Shown: positions 27,838-35,800 of the stretch, piece by piece
How positions within the stretch are numbered: position 1 is the stretch's first letter
Layout: each line of letters opens with the position of its first letter
Assembly: GCA_903954065.1 (NCBI GenBank)
Contig: CAJBME010000150.1
Coordinates: 1-37,177 of the forward strand
Direction: 5' to 3'
Length of the DNA stretch: 37,177 bases
Source of the DNA: an uncultured bacterium
GTDB taxonomy: Bacteria > Verrucomicrobiota > Verrucomicrobiia > Verrucomicrobiales > V1-33
Translations under genes and position numbers: made by a program
The notes under the pieces: model-generated
What the model was told of the DNA's origin: nothing
Database searches by the model: none
What the model saw: only the letters and a program-made list of their open reading frames with translations

Positions 27838-27875
27838 TAAAATTTCCGCCACAGAAAAACAGTAAAATTTCCGCC
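27838..27875 (-). repeat. Direct repeat of TAAAATTTCCGCC just before the CotH start
   Basis: Two exact 13-bp copies (27838-27850 and 27863-27875 on the plus strand) are spaced 25 bp apart, starting 10 bp upstream of the CotH ATG. Read on the minus strand they are GGCGGAAATTTTA. They could be operator sites or the repeated end of an insertion element. No transposase is present. Confidence 0.7.
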
Positions 27876-28043
27876 GGAATAAACAGCGTTCCCATGCCCG
27901 GGCGCGTTGCCGGTATCGTACCCCCCTCGTTCCCGATTCCATGCTGCTGCGGGGGCATCGCCTACCAGCTTTGGGTGCAATTTTGGGAAGAGGCCCGGAA
28001 AAACAGACCCGCGTTCTGCAGGAAGGCCGCATGTCCTCGCATC

Positions 28044-28126
28044 AAAAAGGGTCAGACACTTTTGGTTACATCGGCCCCGGAGGGGCATTGCGTTCCAACG
28101 TGCTCAAAAAGGGTCAGACACTTTGG
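28044..28126 (+). repeat. Two GGGTCAGACACTTT repeat copies 62 bp apart
   Basis: AAAAAGGGTCAGACACTTT occurs at 28044-28062 and 28106-28124. A GCCCC/GGGGC hairpin (28074-28078, 28082-28086) lies between them. With the copy at 23283 this makes three copies in one orientation. Motifs of this kind recur beside RAYT/IS200-like transposases in other bacteria, but no such gene is in the window. Confidence 0.85.
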
Positions 28127-28264
28127 GTTGGTTGCGTTTGAGGGTTCATTAGTAGGATTAAGGATTGCTTAAAAATACATTGCGTACATAATAACACTTG
28201 CCGCTCGCCTGATTTACGCCCCTGCCTCCGATGTTGGCGGCACCTTCTTTTCGTTTTTCCTCCC

Positions 28265-29815
28265 ATGCCCTCCACCTTTGCCAAAGTTTTTTCTGCCGCG
28301 CTCAAGGGCGTGGAAGCGCTGGAAGTGGAAATCGAGGCGAATTCTTCCCCGGGTGAAGAAATGAAAGGCATTATGATTGTGGGGCTACCGGATGCGGCGG
28401 TGCGCGAAAGTCGCGACCGCGTGCTGACGGCGATCTGGAACAGCGGTTATCGCCCCCCGATGGGCCGGCTCACGGTGAATTTGGCTCCGGCCGACGTGAA
28501 GAAGGAAGGGGCGGGTTTTGATTTGCCGATCGCGCTGGGGCTGATCGCGGTCCAGGACGACGCGCCGCCGGGGATCTTTGAGGAGTACCTCATTACGGGT
28601 GAGCTGGCGCTCGATGGCGCCGTGCGGGCGGTTCGCGGTGTGCTGCCGCTGGCGCTCGAAGCTCGCGCTCGCGGTCGCCGCGCCGTCCTCGTGCCCCGGG
28701 AGAATGCCGTCGAAGCCAGCGTCGTCGATGGCATCGTCGTCTATGGCGTGGCCAGTCTGGCCGAAGCGTATCGCCACCTTACGGGCGCTTTCCCCCTCGT
28801 GCCGGAACCCCGCCGGGACCTCGACGCCCTCCGCCAAGAACACGCTCACGAAATTGATTTTGCCGATGTCAAAGGCCAGGCCGGCGTCAAACGCGCCCTT
28901 GAGGTGGCGGTCGCCGGTGGGCACAACCTCCTGATGGTCGGTCCTCCGGGGACTGGTAAGTCGATGCTGGCCAAACGAGTGGCCACTATCATGCCTCCTA
29001 TGAGCGAGGAGGAAGCCATCGAGGTGACCAAGATCCATTCCATCGCCGGGCTGCTCAGCTCCCGCCAGTCGTTTCTCACCATCCGCCCGTTTCGCAGTCC
29101 GCACCACACCATCTCTGATGCCGGTCTACTTGGCGGCACTAGCGCCCCGCTCCCCGGCGAGGTTTCGCTGGCCCATAATGGAGTGCTGTTTCTCGATGAA
29201 CTCCCCGAATTCCGCCGCAGTACGCTCGAAGTCATGCGCCAGCCGCTTGAAGATGGCAAGGTCACCATCTCCCGCGCCGCCGCCAGCATCACTTACCCCG
29301 CCCAGTTTCTTCTCGTGGCCGCCATGAATCCTTGCCCCTGCGGCTACTTCGGCGATCCCAAACGCGAGTGCCGCTGCACCCCTAAACAACTGCGCGCCTA
29401 CCGCCAGCGCATCTCCGGCCCGTTGCTCGATCGCATCGACATCCATATCGAGGTCCCTGCGGTTGAATTCCGCGATCTCAGCCGCGCCCACACCGGGGAG
29501 TCGTCCGATGCCATCCGCGCCCGCATCGAGGCCGCCCGCGCCGTACAGGCGGAACGCTTCGCCAAAGAACCCCATATCCGCTGCAATGCCGCCATGTCGT
29601 CCCGCATCCTGAAGCGCCACACCACCCTCGACGAGGCCTCTCGCGACATGCTCGAACACGCCATGGATCACATGAACTTCTCCGCCCGCGCCCACGATCG
29701 GATTCTGAAAGTCGCCCGGACCCTTGCCGACCTCGCCGGTCACTCGCAGATTTCGACCGATCACCTGCTCGAAGCCGTCAATTTCCGCACTCTGGATCGA
29801 AATCTGTGGGTGTAA
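28265..29815 (+). CDS. comM: ComM/YifB-family Mg-chelatase-like AAA+ ATPase
   Basis: The 516-aa product is a full-length YifB/ComM protein. ComM is a hexameric helicase that promotes branch migration during integration of transformed DNA in naturally competent bacteria. The N-terminal Lon-protease-like domain spans about residues 1-170 (IMIVGLPDAAVRESRDRV). The AAA+ core has Walker A VGPPGTGKS (225-233), Walker B VLFLDE (307-312) and GLLGGTSAPLPGEVSLAHNGV. A Cys-rich loop CPCGYFGDPKRECRC contains Cys357, 359, 369 and 371. The C-terminal Mg-chelatase region ends in ISTDHLLEAVNFRTLDR. The ATG at 28265 follows a pyrimidine-rich leader with no Shine-Dalgarno sequence. The coding strand changes from G-rich to C-rich at about 28.64 kb. 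Confidence 0.95.
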   Translation: MPSTFAKVFSAALKGVEALEVEIEANSSPGEEMKGIMIVGLPDAAVRESRDRVLTAIWNSGYRPPMGRLTVNLAPADVKKEGAGFDLPIALGLIAVQDDAPPGIFEEYLITGELALDGAVRAVRGVLPLALEARARGRRAVLVPRENAVEASVVDGIVVYGVASLAEAYRHLTGAFPLVPEPRRDLDALRQEHAHEIDFADVKGQAGVKRALEVAVAGGHNLLMVGPPGTGKSMLAKRVATIMPPMSEEEAIEVTKIHSIAGLLSSRQSFLTIRPFRSPHHTISDAGLLGGTSAPLPGEVSLAHNGVLFLDELPEFRRSTLEVMRQPLEDGKVTISRAAASITYPAQFLLVAAMNPCPCGYFGDPKRECRCTPKQLRAYRQRISGPLLDRIDIHIEVPAVEFRDLSRAHTGESSDAIRARIEAARAVQAERFAKEPHIRCNAAMSSRILKRHTTLDEASRDMLEHAMDHMNFSARAHDRILKVARTLADLAGHSQISTDHLLEAVNFRTLDRNLWV

Positions 29816-30001
29816 TCATCTCTTTAGTGCGTTCGGCACGCCGATTGCTTACACTCTCTTTTACTTTTCCCGTCCAAAAGAGGGGCCTCTCTGCTCCCGC
29901 TTCACTTGCCGTTTGAATCATGAAAAATAGTGTAATTATGCATATTCAGTGGTTTGCCTTTCTGTTTTCTCATCTCCGCAATTCTGCGTATCGTTGCGTG
30001 G

Positions 30002-30017
30002 GTGACGGCTCCGTCAC
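30002..30017. promoter_or_regulatory. GC-rich palindrome upstream of the small secreted gene
   Basis: GTGACG (30002-30007) and CGTCAC (30012-30017) form a perfect inverted repeat with a GCTC centre, about 20 bp before a TTGACG box. No T-run follows, so an operator is more likely than a terminator. Confidence 0.4.
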
Positions 30018-30038
30018 TGGAAAAAGTGGGAAAAATTG

Positions 30039-30066
30039 TTGACGGCGTGGCAAAAATCCTTAATTT
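30039..30066 (+). promoter_or_regulatory. Possible promoter of the 150-aa secreted protein gene
   Basis: TTGACG (30039-30044) is followed after 16 bp by TAATTT (30061-30066) and then a TATATA stretch. The distance to the ATG at 30098 suits a short leader. The -10 assignment is uncertain. Confidence 0.4.
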
Positions 30067-30097
30067 ACATATATAGCTTTCCCTTGCTCTCTCAATT

Positions 30098-30550
30098 ATG
30101 AAACCGTTCTCCTACATCTCCGCTGGCGCTGCTGCTCTTTCTATCTGCTTCGCTCTCAATACCCAAGCCGCACAGCCCGTCTTCTCCGGTGCCTTTGAGG
30201 ACGCTCCTTTTTTCTCGCCAATTACGGTGGGTGAAGTTTTGTTTTTCACGCCTACGCACACGACCATCGCTCCACGTCGGGTGCCGGCCACCGTTCCTGT
30301 CGCCTCCCGGGCTGTCACCGCTCCGCTGCGCAGTGGGTTCGCGACCCAGCCTGCCTCACGTCGCCCTGAAGCACTTGCCAAACAAGCCGCCCGCCGCGCC
30401 CCATCCGTCGCGGAAGCCGCTCCGCAGGTACCCGCTGCCAGCGTTATCGTCTCTTCTCCTCAACGTGCCGCCGCCGCTGCTCCTCGCCGTCGTCCCGCGG
30501 AGAAGGTGGTCATCACCATCGTTCCGGTTGGCATCGTGAGTGAAGAATAG
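30098..30550 (+). CDS. Small secreted basic Ala/Arg/Pro-rich protein
   Basis: I do not recognise this 150-aa protein. It has a clear signal peptide (MKPFSYISAGAAALSICFAL, cleavage after TQA near residue 24). The mature part is about 125 residues. It starts with a short hydrophobic stretch (ITVGEVLFFTPTH), becomes Ala/Pro/Arg-rich and basic from about residue 55, and ends with VVITIVPVGIVSEE, which looks like one beta strand. The low-complexity basic middle suggests binding to an anionic partner, but this is a guess. It has its own candidate promoter, and its stop codon sits inside a hairpin. A PEP-CTERM gene follows 111 bp later. Confidence 0.75.
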   Translation: MKPFSYISAGAAALSICFALNTQAAQPVFSGAFEDAPFFSPITVGEVLFFTPTHTTIAPRRVPATVPVASRAVTAPLRSGFATQPASRRPEALAKQAARRAPSVAEAAPQVPAASVIVSSPQRAAAAAPRRRPAEKVVITIVPVGIVSEE

Positions 30551-30560
30551 TCTATTCTTC
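30542..30560 (+). terminator. Hairpin spanning the stop codon of the 150-aa gene
   Basis: GAAGAATAG and CTATTCTTC around a single T give about an 8-bp stem that includes the TAG stop (30548-30550). A second weak stem GTGGT/ACCAC (30577-30581, 30590-30594) is followed by TTTTT. Either could slow or end transcription; both are weak. Confidence 0.35.
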
Positions 30561-30661
30561 ATCGGATTCTTGTTTTGTGGTTTCATTTCACCACTTTTTA
30601 GGTCGACTCCTCCGTGCACAGCGTCCCCTCACTTTTTCGATAGCCTTTACTGACTTTTATC

Positions 30662-31480
30662 ATGAAATTCTTTCGCCCATTTTGCGTGTCCATGGCGGCA
30701 CTCGCGCTCGTGACCCACTCTCAAGCGGCTGTGTTTTCTGCCAATTTTGAGTCCTCGGACGGGTATAATAATGCGGCTGATCAAAATGTCGCCGGTCAAA
30801 ATGGCTGGGTCATTGACGATGCCTCGGATCAGCTTTCTTTCTTTCAGTTTCTCGGCAGCACGAGCAACAACGCCGCAGCTGTGGGTGGCTATTACGCCGA
30901 GCCGACTACGGGCAGTGTGGCTCTCAGCCACCCCATCAACGAACCGCTCGACAATACCACGGTTCGTATGAGTTTTAGCATTCAGGCGAGCACTGCGGGT
31001 TACCCCGGAGCCGATTCCTTCTCGGTGAATTTCGACAACGATACTGTCCCGACGAATTTCCCACTATTCAGCATCGCGTTCGAGCCTTTCCCGTCCATTG
31101 CCAATGGCTTGGCCATCGTCTGGTATGATGCGGCCAATACCCGCACTGCATCTCTCAACGTCTTGTTCTACGCTGGTTTGTATGATCTGACCGTCTCGTT
31201 CACGGCCAGCGGTGCCGATACCCTTTTCTCAGCTCGCGTCGCTGAGCAAATCTCCTCTCAAGGAATTAATTTCAGTGGTGTCCTGCCGGGCGCTTCCGCC
31301 GCTTCCTTGGATAATCTGGGTGTGGGTTTCAAGCGTGATGCCACCGCGACCGTCTCCGGGGACAACCACATTCTGTTCGACAACATTAACGTTGGCCCTA
31401 CGCCTCCGATTCCTGAGCCGAGCGCCGTAATGGCCATCCTGTCTGCTTTCGGCTGCGCCCTTATTCGCCGTCGTCGCTAG
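30662..31480 (+). CDS. PEP-CTERM sorting-domain protein
   Basis: The 272-aa product is a secreted substrate of the exosortase/PEP-CTERM system. It has a signal peptide (MKFFRPFCVSMAALALVTHSQA). The mature domain is beta-rich, with NFESSDGYNNAADQNVAGQNGW, and resembles the short jelly-roll-like proteins that usually precede this tail. The C-terminus has the motif PIPEPSAVMAILS, a hydrophobic run and the basic end RRRR. Such proteins are typically processed at the membrane and exported into an exopolysaccharide-rich outer layer. The exosortase is not in this window. A good intrinsic terminator follows at 31510. Confidence 0.92.
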   Translation: MKFFRPFCVSMAALALVTHSQAAVFSANFESSDGYNNAADQNVAGQNGWVIDDASDQLSFFQFLGSTSNNAAAVGGYYAEPTTGSVALSHPINEPLDNTTVRMSFSIQASTAGYPGADSFSVNFDNDTVPTNFPLFSIAFEPFPSIANGLAIVWYDAANTRTASLNVLFYAGLYDLTVSFTASGADTLFSARVAEQISSQGINFSGVLPGASAASLDNLGVGFKRDATATVSGDNHILFDNINVGPTPPIPEPSAVMAILSAFGCALIRRRR

Positions 31481-31509
31481 GTAGTAGCCGCCGGTTTTTC
31501 GGTCTTTTC

Positions 31510-31546
31510 GCCGGATTCGCGCTTTTTGTCGCGGATCCGGCTTTTT
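31510..31546 (+). terminator. Intrinsic terminator after the PEP-CTERM gene
   Basis: A 12-bp stem with one G-T pair (31510-31521 with 31530-31541) encloses an 8-base loop and is followed by TTTTT (31542-31546). It lies 30 bp after the stop. Confidence 0.85.
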
Positions 31547-31719
31547 CGTTTTAGACGTCGCCTACGCCAAGGGTTTCGTCTGCTTCTTCTCGCGCTGAGG
31601 TTGCTGACCCCGGTCGGACTGCCAAACGTCTGTCCCAACGTGTTTCTGCCAGCCGACCGGATGCTTCGAAGCGGTTTCGCAGCAATTGTCTTGAGGGATG
31701 GTGCCTCGGGGAGAAGCAC

Positions 31720-31763
31720 TGAGCCCCCAGGGCTGAGGGCCCATGGATGGAAACGGGGGCTCA
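31720..31763 (+). repeat. 9-bp inverted repeat upstream of the DedA gene
   Basis: TGAGCCCCC (31720-31728) pairs exactly with GGGGGCTCA (31755-31763) around a 26-base loop that contains its own GGGC/GCCC stem. The rest of the 464-bp gap between 31481 and 31944 holds the terminator at 31510 and no supported gene. The structure could be an RNA leader or an operator. Confidence 0.5.
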
Positions 31764-31944
31764 CGGACTTGGCTCCAGTGGCGATGTTCTCTTGCTGCGG
31801 GAGAAGAGGCCCGGTCGGGACATTTTGGGGCGCGCGTCATCCGTCCTTGCTCAATAGATTATCTCGGCCGTAAGTCAGCAGTCTTTGGGGTGCATGCTCC
31901 TCCTCATCTGTGTTTCACATCATTCGGCCATTGGCCATTTTGTC

Positions 31945-32613
31945 ATGATTGATCTCGTCAAGCAACTCATCGATTTCATCCTTCATATTGACCAGCATTT
32001 GGCTGGCATTATTGCCCAGTATGGCACCGGGACGTACGTGGTATTATTCTTGATTATTTTTGCTGAAACCGGGTTGGTGGTGACTCCATTTTTACCTGGC
32101 GACTCGCTCCTTTTTGCCGCGGGGGCTTTTTGTGCGCGGCCGGAAACCGGTTTGAACGTGCATTTGATGGCTCTTCTTTTGTTTGTGGCGGCGGTGATTG
32201 GGGACACGATCAACTACATGGTGGGGGCAAAGCTGGGCCCGGCTGTTTTCCGACGCGACGACTCCCTGTTTTTGCGCCGCAAGCATCTCGATCGCGCGCA
32301 TTATTTTTTCGAGAAGTATGGGGGGCGGGCCATTATTCTGGCCCGATTTGTGCCGATTGTGCGTACGTTCGTGCCTTTCGTGGCGGGGGTTGGGCACATG
32401 AATTACCGGCGGTTTCTCGTTTATAATGTGCTTGGTGGTTTTATTTGGATCTACTTCTTTGTCTATGCCGGCTTTGCTTTTGGCAATCACCCGTTCATTC
32501 AGAAGAACTTTAAACTAGTGATTCTCGCCATTATCGTTCTGTCCGTGCTGCCCATGGTCGTGGAGGCATGGCGCGGGTGGAAGGAACACCGCGGGGCCAA
32601 GGCCGCCGAGTAG
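31945..32613 (+). CDS. DedA-family membrane protein
   Basis: The 222-aa product is a DedA/SNARE-associated-type integral membrane protein with five or six hydrophobic segments. Characteristic motifs are FAETGLVVTPFLPGDSLLF, with the acidic residue and the re-entrant Pro-Gly-Asp, then GDTINYMVGAKLG, and RFVPIVRTFVPFVAG with its conserved Arg residues. Members flip undecaprenyl phosphate or phospholipids and affect membrane proton homeostasis. The ATG at 31945 is chosen because the family starts here (MIDLVKQLIDFILHID). An upstream in-frame start would add 20 untypical residues. The gene appears to stand alone, with 201 bp to the next gene. Confidence 0.92.
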   Translation: MIDLVKQLIDFILHIDQHLAGIIAQYGTGTYVVLFLIIFAETGLVVTPFLPGDSLLFAAGAFCARPETGLNVHLMALLLFVAAVIGDTINYMVGAKLGPAVFRRDDSLFLRRKHLDRAHYFFEKYGGRAIILARFVPIVRTFVPFVAGVGHMNYRRFLVYNVLGGFIWIYFFVYAGFAFGNHPFIQKNFKLVILAIIVLSVLPMVVEAWRGWKEHRGAKAAE

Positions 32614-32814
32614 AAGAGCGCGAGGTTTCTACCGCCACCTTTTCATCGCAGCCGATCGGCGGTTCGGTCGAAGGGCTGCGGTTCGGTCATGGAGCAGGCG
32701 CTGAGAATCGCCGCTTTTGATTGACGGGGCAGGCCGCTCAAATAAAATCACATTTGGACGGGTACGAGGCTTCTGCCGGGCAAGATCCAGAGTGACGGTT
32801 TGACTTCTATTTGT

Positions 32815-35800
32815 ATGTGTTTTCTCCCTTTTTGCTGCCGGGCGCTGACTGGCTTGCTGTTTGTGGGGGCTTTGCTGTCCTTGGTAGATTTGGTGGAAGC
32901 AGCGCCTTTTACGCCGGTTCAGAATCGCGTTGAGGTGATTGTGGCCAGCGGGTTTGACCCGGTGCCGATTGATGTGGGTCTGGTGCCGGACGCGGAAGGG
33001 TTTGATTTTACGGCGATGAAGGCGGTTTCGGATCGCGCGTGGGTGGTACCTACCGTGCAGGGGGGGCAGGGGGCAGGCCATCTGCAGCTTGTTTTTGTGG
33101 GGGCGGCCGACTTGGTGACCTCGAATACGGCGACGGTGACGCTAACCCATGGTTCGGAGGTGCGAAGTGTTTTTGTGCAGGCCTTAGTTTCGCCGTTGAG
33201 TCTAGCCACGTTGCTCGATGATCCGGGGCGTTCGCGGATGTATGGTCTGCACCGGCCCGGGCCCGGGCTCAAACGAGGCAGCGTGGTGGCTTTGGATCCC
33301 CTTTCGGGTCAACCGCTGGGTAGCCAGTCTCTCGGACGTCGTCCTACGGATTTGGCCTTATCGGCTGACGGGAACGAGCTGTTGGTGCTCAATGCGGCGG
33401 ACAAATCGGTGACGGTGATGGAAGCAGCCACTTTGCGGGTCAAGGAGATGATTGCCTTGCCGGCGTATGACGACTGGGATCCGGCGGTGACGGCGGGTGA
33501 TTTGGTCGCCGGGGCGGGATCGCTCTTGTATTACACGGATGGGGCGTGGGCGCCAGTGTTGCGAGTTTTCGACCGGGCGACGGGCACGGTTGTGCAGACC
33601 GTGACCATGCCTCCGGCGGACTTTAATTTTGGTTTTGGTGATTTTGCTTTTTCGCCTGATCGCACCCGCCTTTATGCATGGGGCCAGCTGGGGTGGACGG
33701 CCGGTTCGGATAGTTCTTATACCGCCACGCTGGCTGTGGATGCGGCTGGCCGGATCTCGAGTCTGCAAACCGCGCCGTGCTGCCTCCCTGAATCCCCTCG
33801 TCGTGACCCGCTTAATACGCCGGTCCTGATATCGCAGGATGGGGCATCGATTTTTATCAAGCGGCTGCGCATGACCCGGGAGTCGCTCCATCCGGCGCAG
33901 CAGTCGTTTCCCTCGGAAATTTATGCGATTACGCCTGGTGGCGAGGTGGTGGCGACCGCCGGGGCCTTGTATGAGGGCGCCACCGGTTTAAAACTGGCTG
34001 ACGTCCCGGGTTCGGGGGGAGTGCAGGCCATCACCTCGGATTATGCTCGGTTGGTTTATTTTGATGATGCCCGGCGCCAGATCCGGACGCTCGATCTTCC
34101 GGCTACCATTGGCATGGCGGCCATGGGTCGGACCCTGAGCCCGGCGGAAGGTGCCATCGTGTTGTCTCCCACGTCATTGCAGTGGTCGCCGCTGGCGGGC
34201 GTATCGTCATATCGTGTTTATCTTGGTACTTCGCGCGAAAACGTCTCCACGGCTGGTCCGGGATCACCAGAAATGCAGGGGGAGGTCGCGGGATCGACGT
34301 ATCTCCTTCGCGAAGCGCTGGCCACTGGGGCCACTTATTTCTGGCGAGTCGATCCCGTGGTGGCGGGACAGGTGTCGCCGGGGACGGTTCACCACTTCTC
34401 TATTGCGGCGCTCTCGGCCGATCGGGTCCGCATTGATGCGGCTACGGTGCGCGGTCATGCTGATCACCAAGTGACGGTGTCTCTCGGGGCGGCGGAGCCG
34501 CTGGCGTGGTCAGCCGCCGCTACTCAGCCGTGGGTGCGGGTCGACCCAGCGACTGGCTTGGCCCCCGGTCTAATGGTGGTGCATTTAGACGCTTCGGCGC
34601 TCCCCGCCGGTGTGCACACGGCTTCGGTGACACTGACGGGCGAAAAGGGCGTGCTGCTGACGCTGCCCGTGGAGTTCCGGGTCGATCCGCTCAAGATCAC
34701 CCTGCTTCGATCCGACCGCACCGGTTCCACCGTGTACGCCGTGAGTGAGGAAAAACCTGACAGTCAAAGGAGAGCGTATCTGCTGGAGATCGATGCGCGT
34801 ACCGAAACGATCAAACGGGTGGTGCCCGCCGGCTGGTCGGTGACCGATCTGGCCATTCATGAAGCGGAGCACCGCGTGTACATCACCAATTGGCTCAGTG
34901 GTGTGCTGACCGCGTATGACAAAACCTCGTTGCAAGCCGTGCGGCAGTATGCGTTTAACCCGCCGGGTACTCTGGATCGTGATGTGTTCCAGATTTCGGC
35001 CGGTGGACCCGGACGGATCGTCGTCGAGGAAATGGACCAATGGGTCGATGTCGACCTGATTGATACGGCCACGGGCGCTCGCTTGGCGTCCGCGCCATGG
35101 CCTACGCGCGAAGGCGGGGGCGCTTTTGAGGCAACTGGACGGTATTATTATCACGGGGACAATAACATTTCTAACGCGAGCCTGCGGAAGTATGACCTGT
35201 TAGGCGATGAGTTTACGGCGCTCGCGGCGGTGCGTCCTGACGAGATTGCCCTGTATTACGGATCTAGGACGCTGGTGCTGTCCGAGTCCGGGAATGGCAT
35301 TTTTTGGGCGGGATCGTATTTTGATTCATCGCTGACGGAGCAGTGGATGATAGGAAAGGAGGTTTTTTCGACGACGGCGGATGCCCGGTATGCTTTTGCG
35401 CAAAAGGAGATTTTTGACACCATGTTGCGTCGTCAGGTGATGCACATGCCGGCCGAGACTCGGATCAGCGCTTACAACACGGCCGCGGGCAAGCTGGTGG
35501 CGGCGTGGGCCGATGAGATCGGTTTTTACGAGATCACGTCACCACTCACGCTTCCGGTGCCGGTGCTGACGTCTGCGGACGCGGTCAGTGCGTCGTCTGT
35601 GCGGCTCGCCTGGGTCGATCGATCACTGGAAATGGGATTTGAGGTGCAGTCGAGAGTGGAAGGCGTCGAGCCATGGCTGAATCAAGCGGCCAGTCTCGGG
35701 GCCAATACGCGTGCGATCACGGTTGCCGGTTTGGCGGCCTCCACCCGTCATGAATTTCGCGTGCGCGCGGTGGCGGATGGCGTTGCGTCCGACTGGAGTG

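Larger units (their letters stand above)
27829..28264. other. Intergenic region between CotH gene and comM
   Basis: This 436-bp divergent region has no convincing protein gene. It holds the TAAAATTTCCGCC pair near the CotH start and two GGGTCAGACACTTT copies further on. The last 120 bp before comM are AT- and pyrimidine-rich and probably carry the comM promoter, but no clear -35/-10 pair is visible. Confidence 0.6.

Noticed and set aside
29876..29895. Short palindrome AGAGGGGCCTCT after comM as a terminator
   Set aside because: The stem is only four or five pairs with almost no loop, and no T-run follows.
31526..31873. A 115-codon frame in the gap before dedA
   Set aside because: It begins inside the terminator hairpin, is Arg-rich throughout and resembles no protein. 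It is probably chance in GC-rich DNA.
32629..33081. A 150-codon minus-strand frame at the start of the FN3 gene
   Set aside because: It overlaps the signal peptide region of a well-supported gene and has the Arg/His/Pro-rich composition of an antisense shadow.
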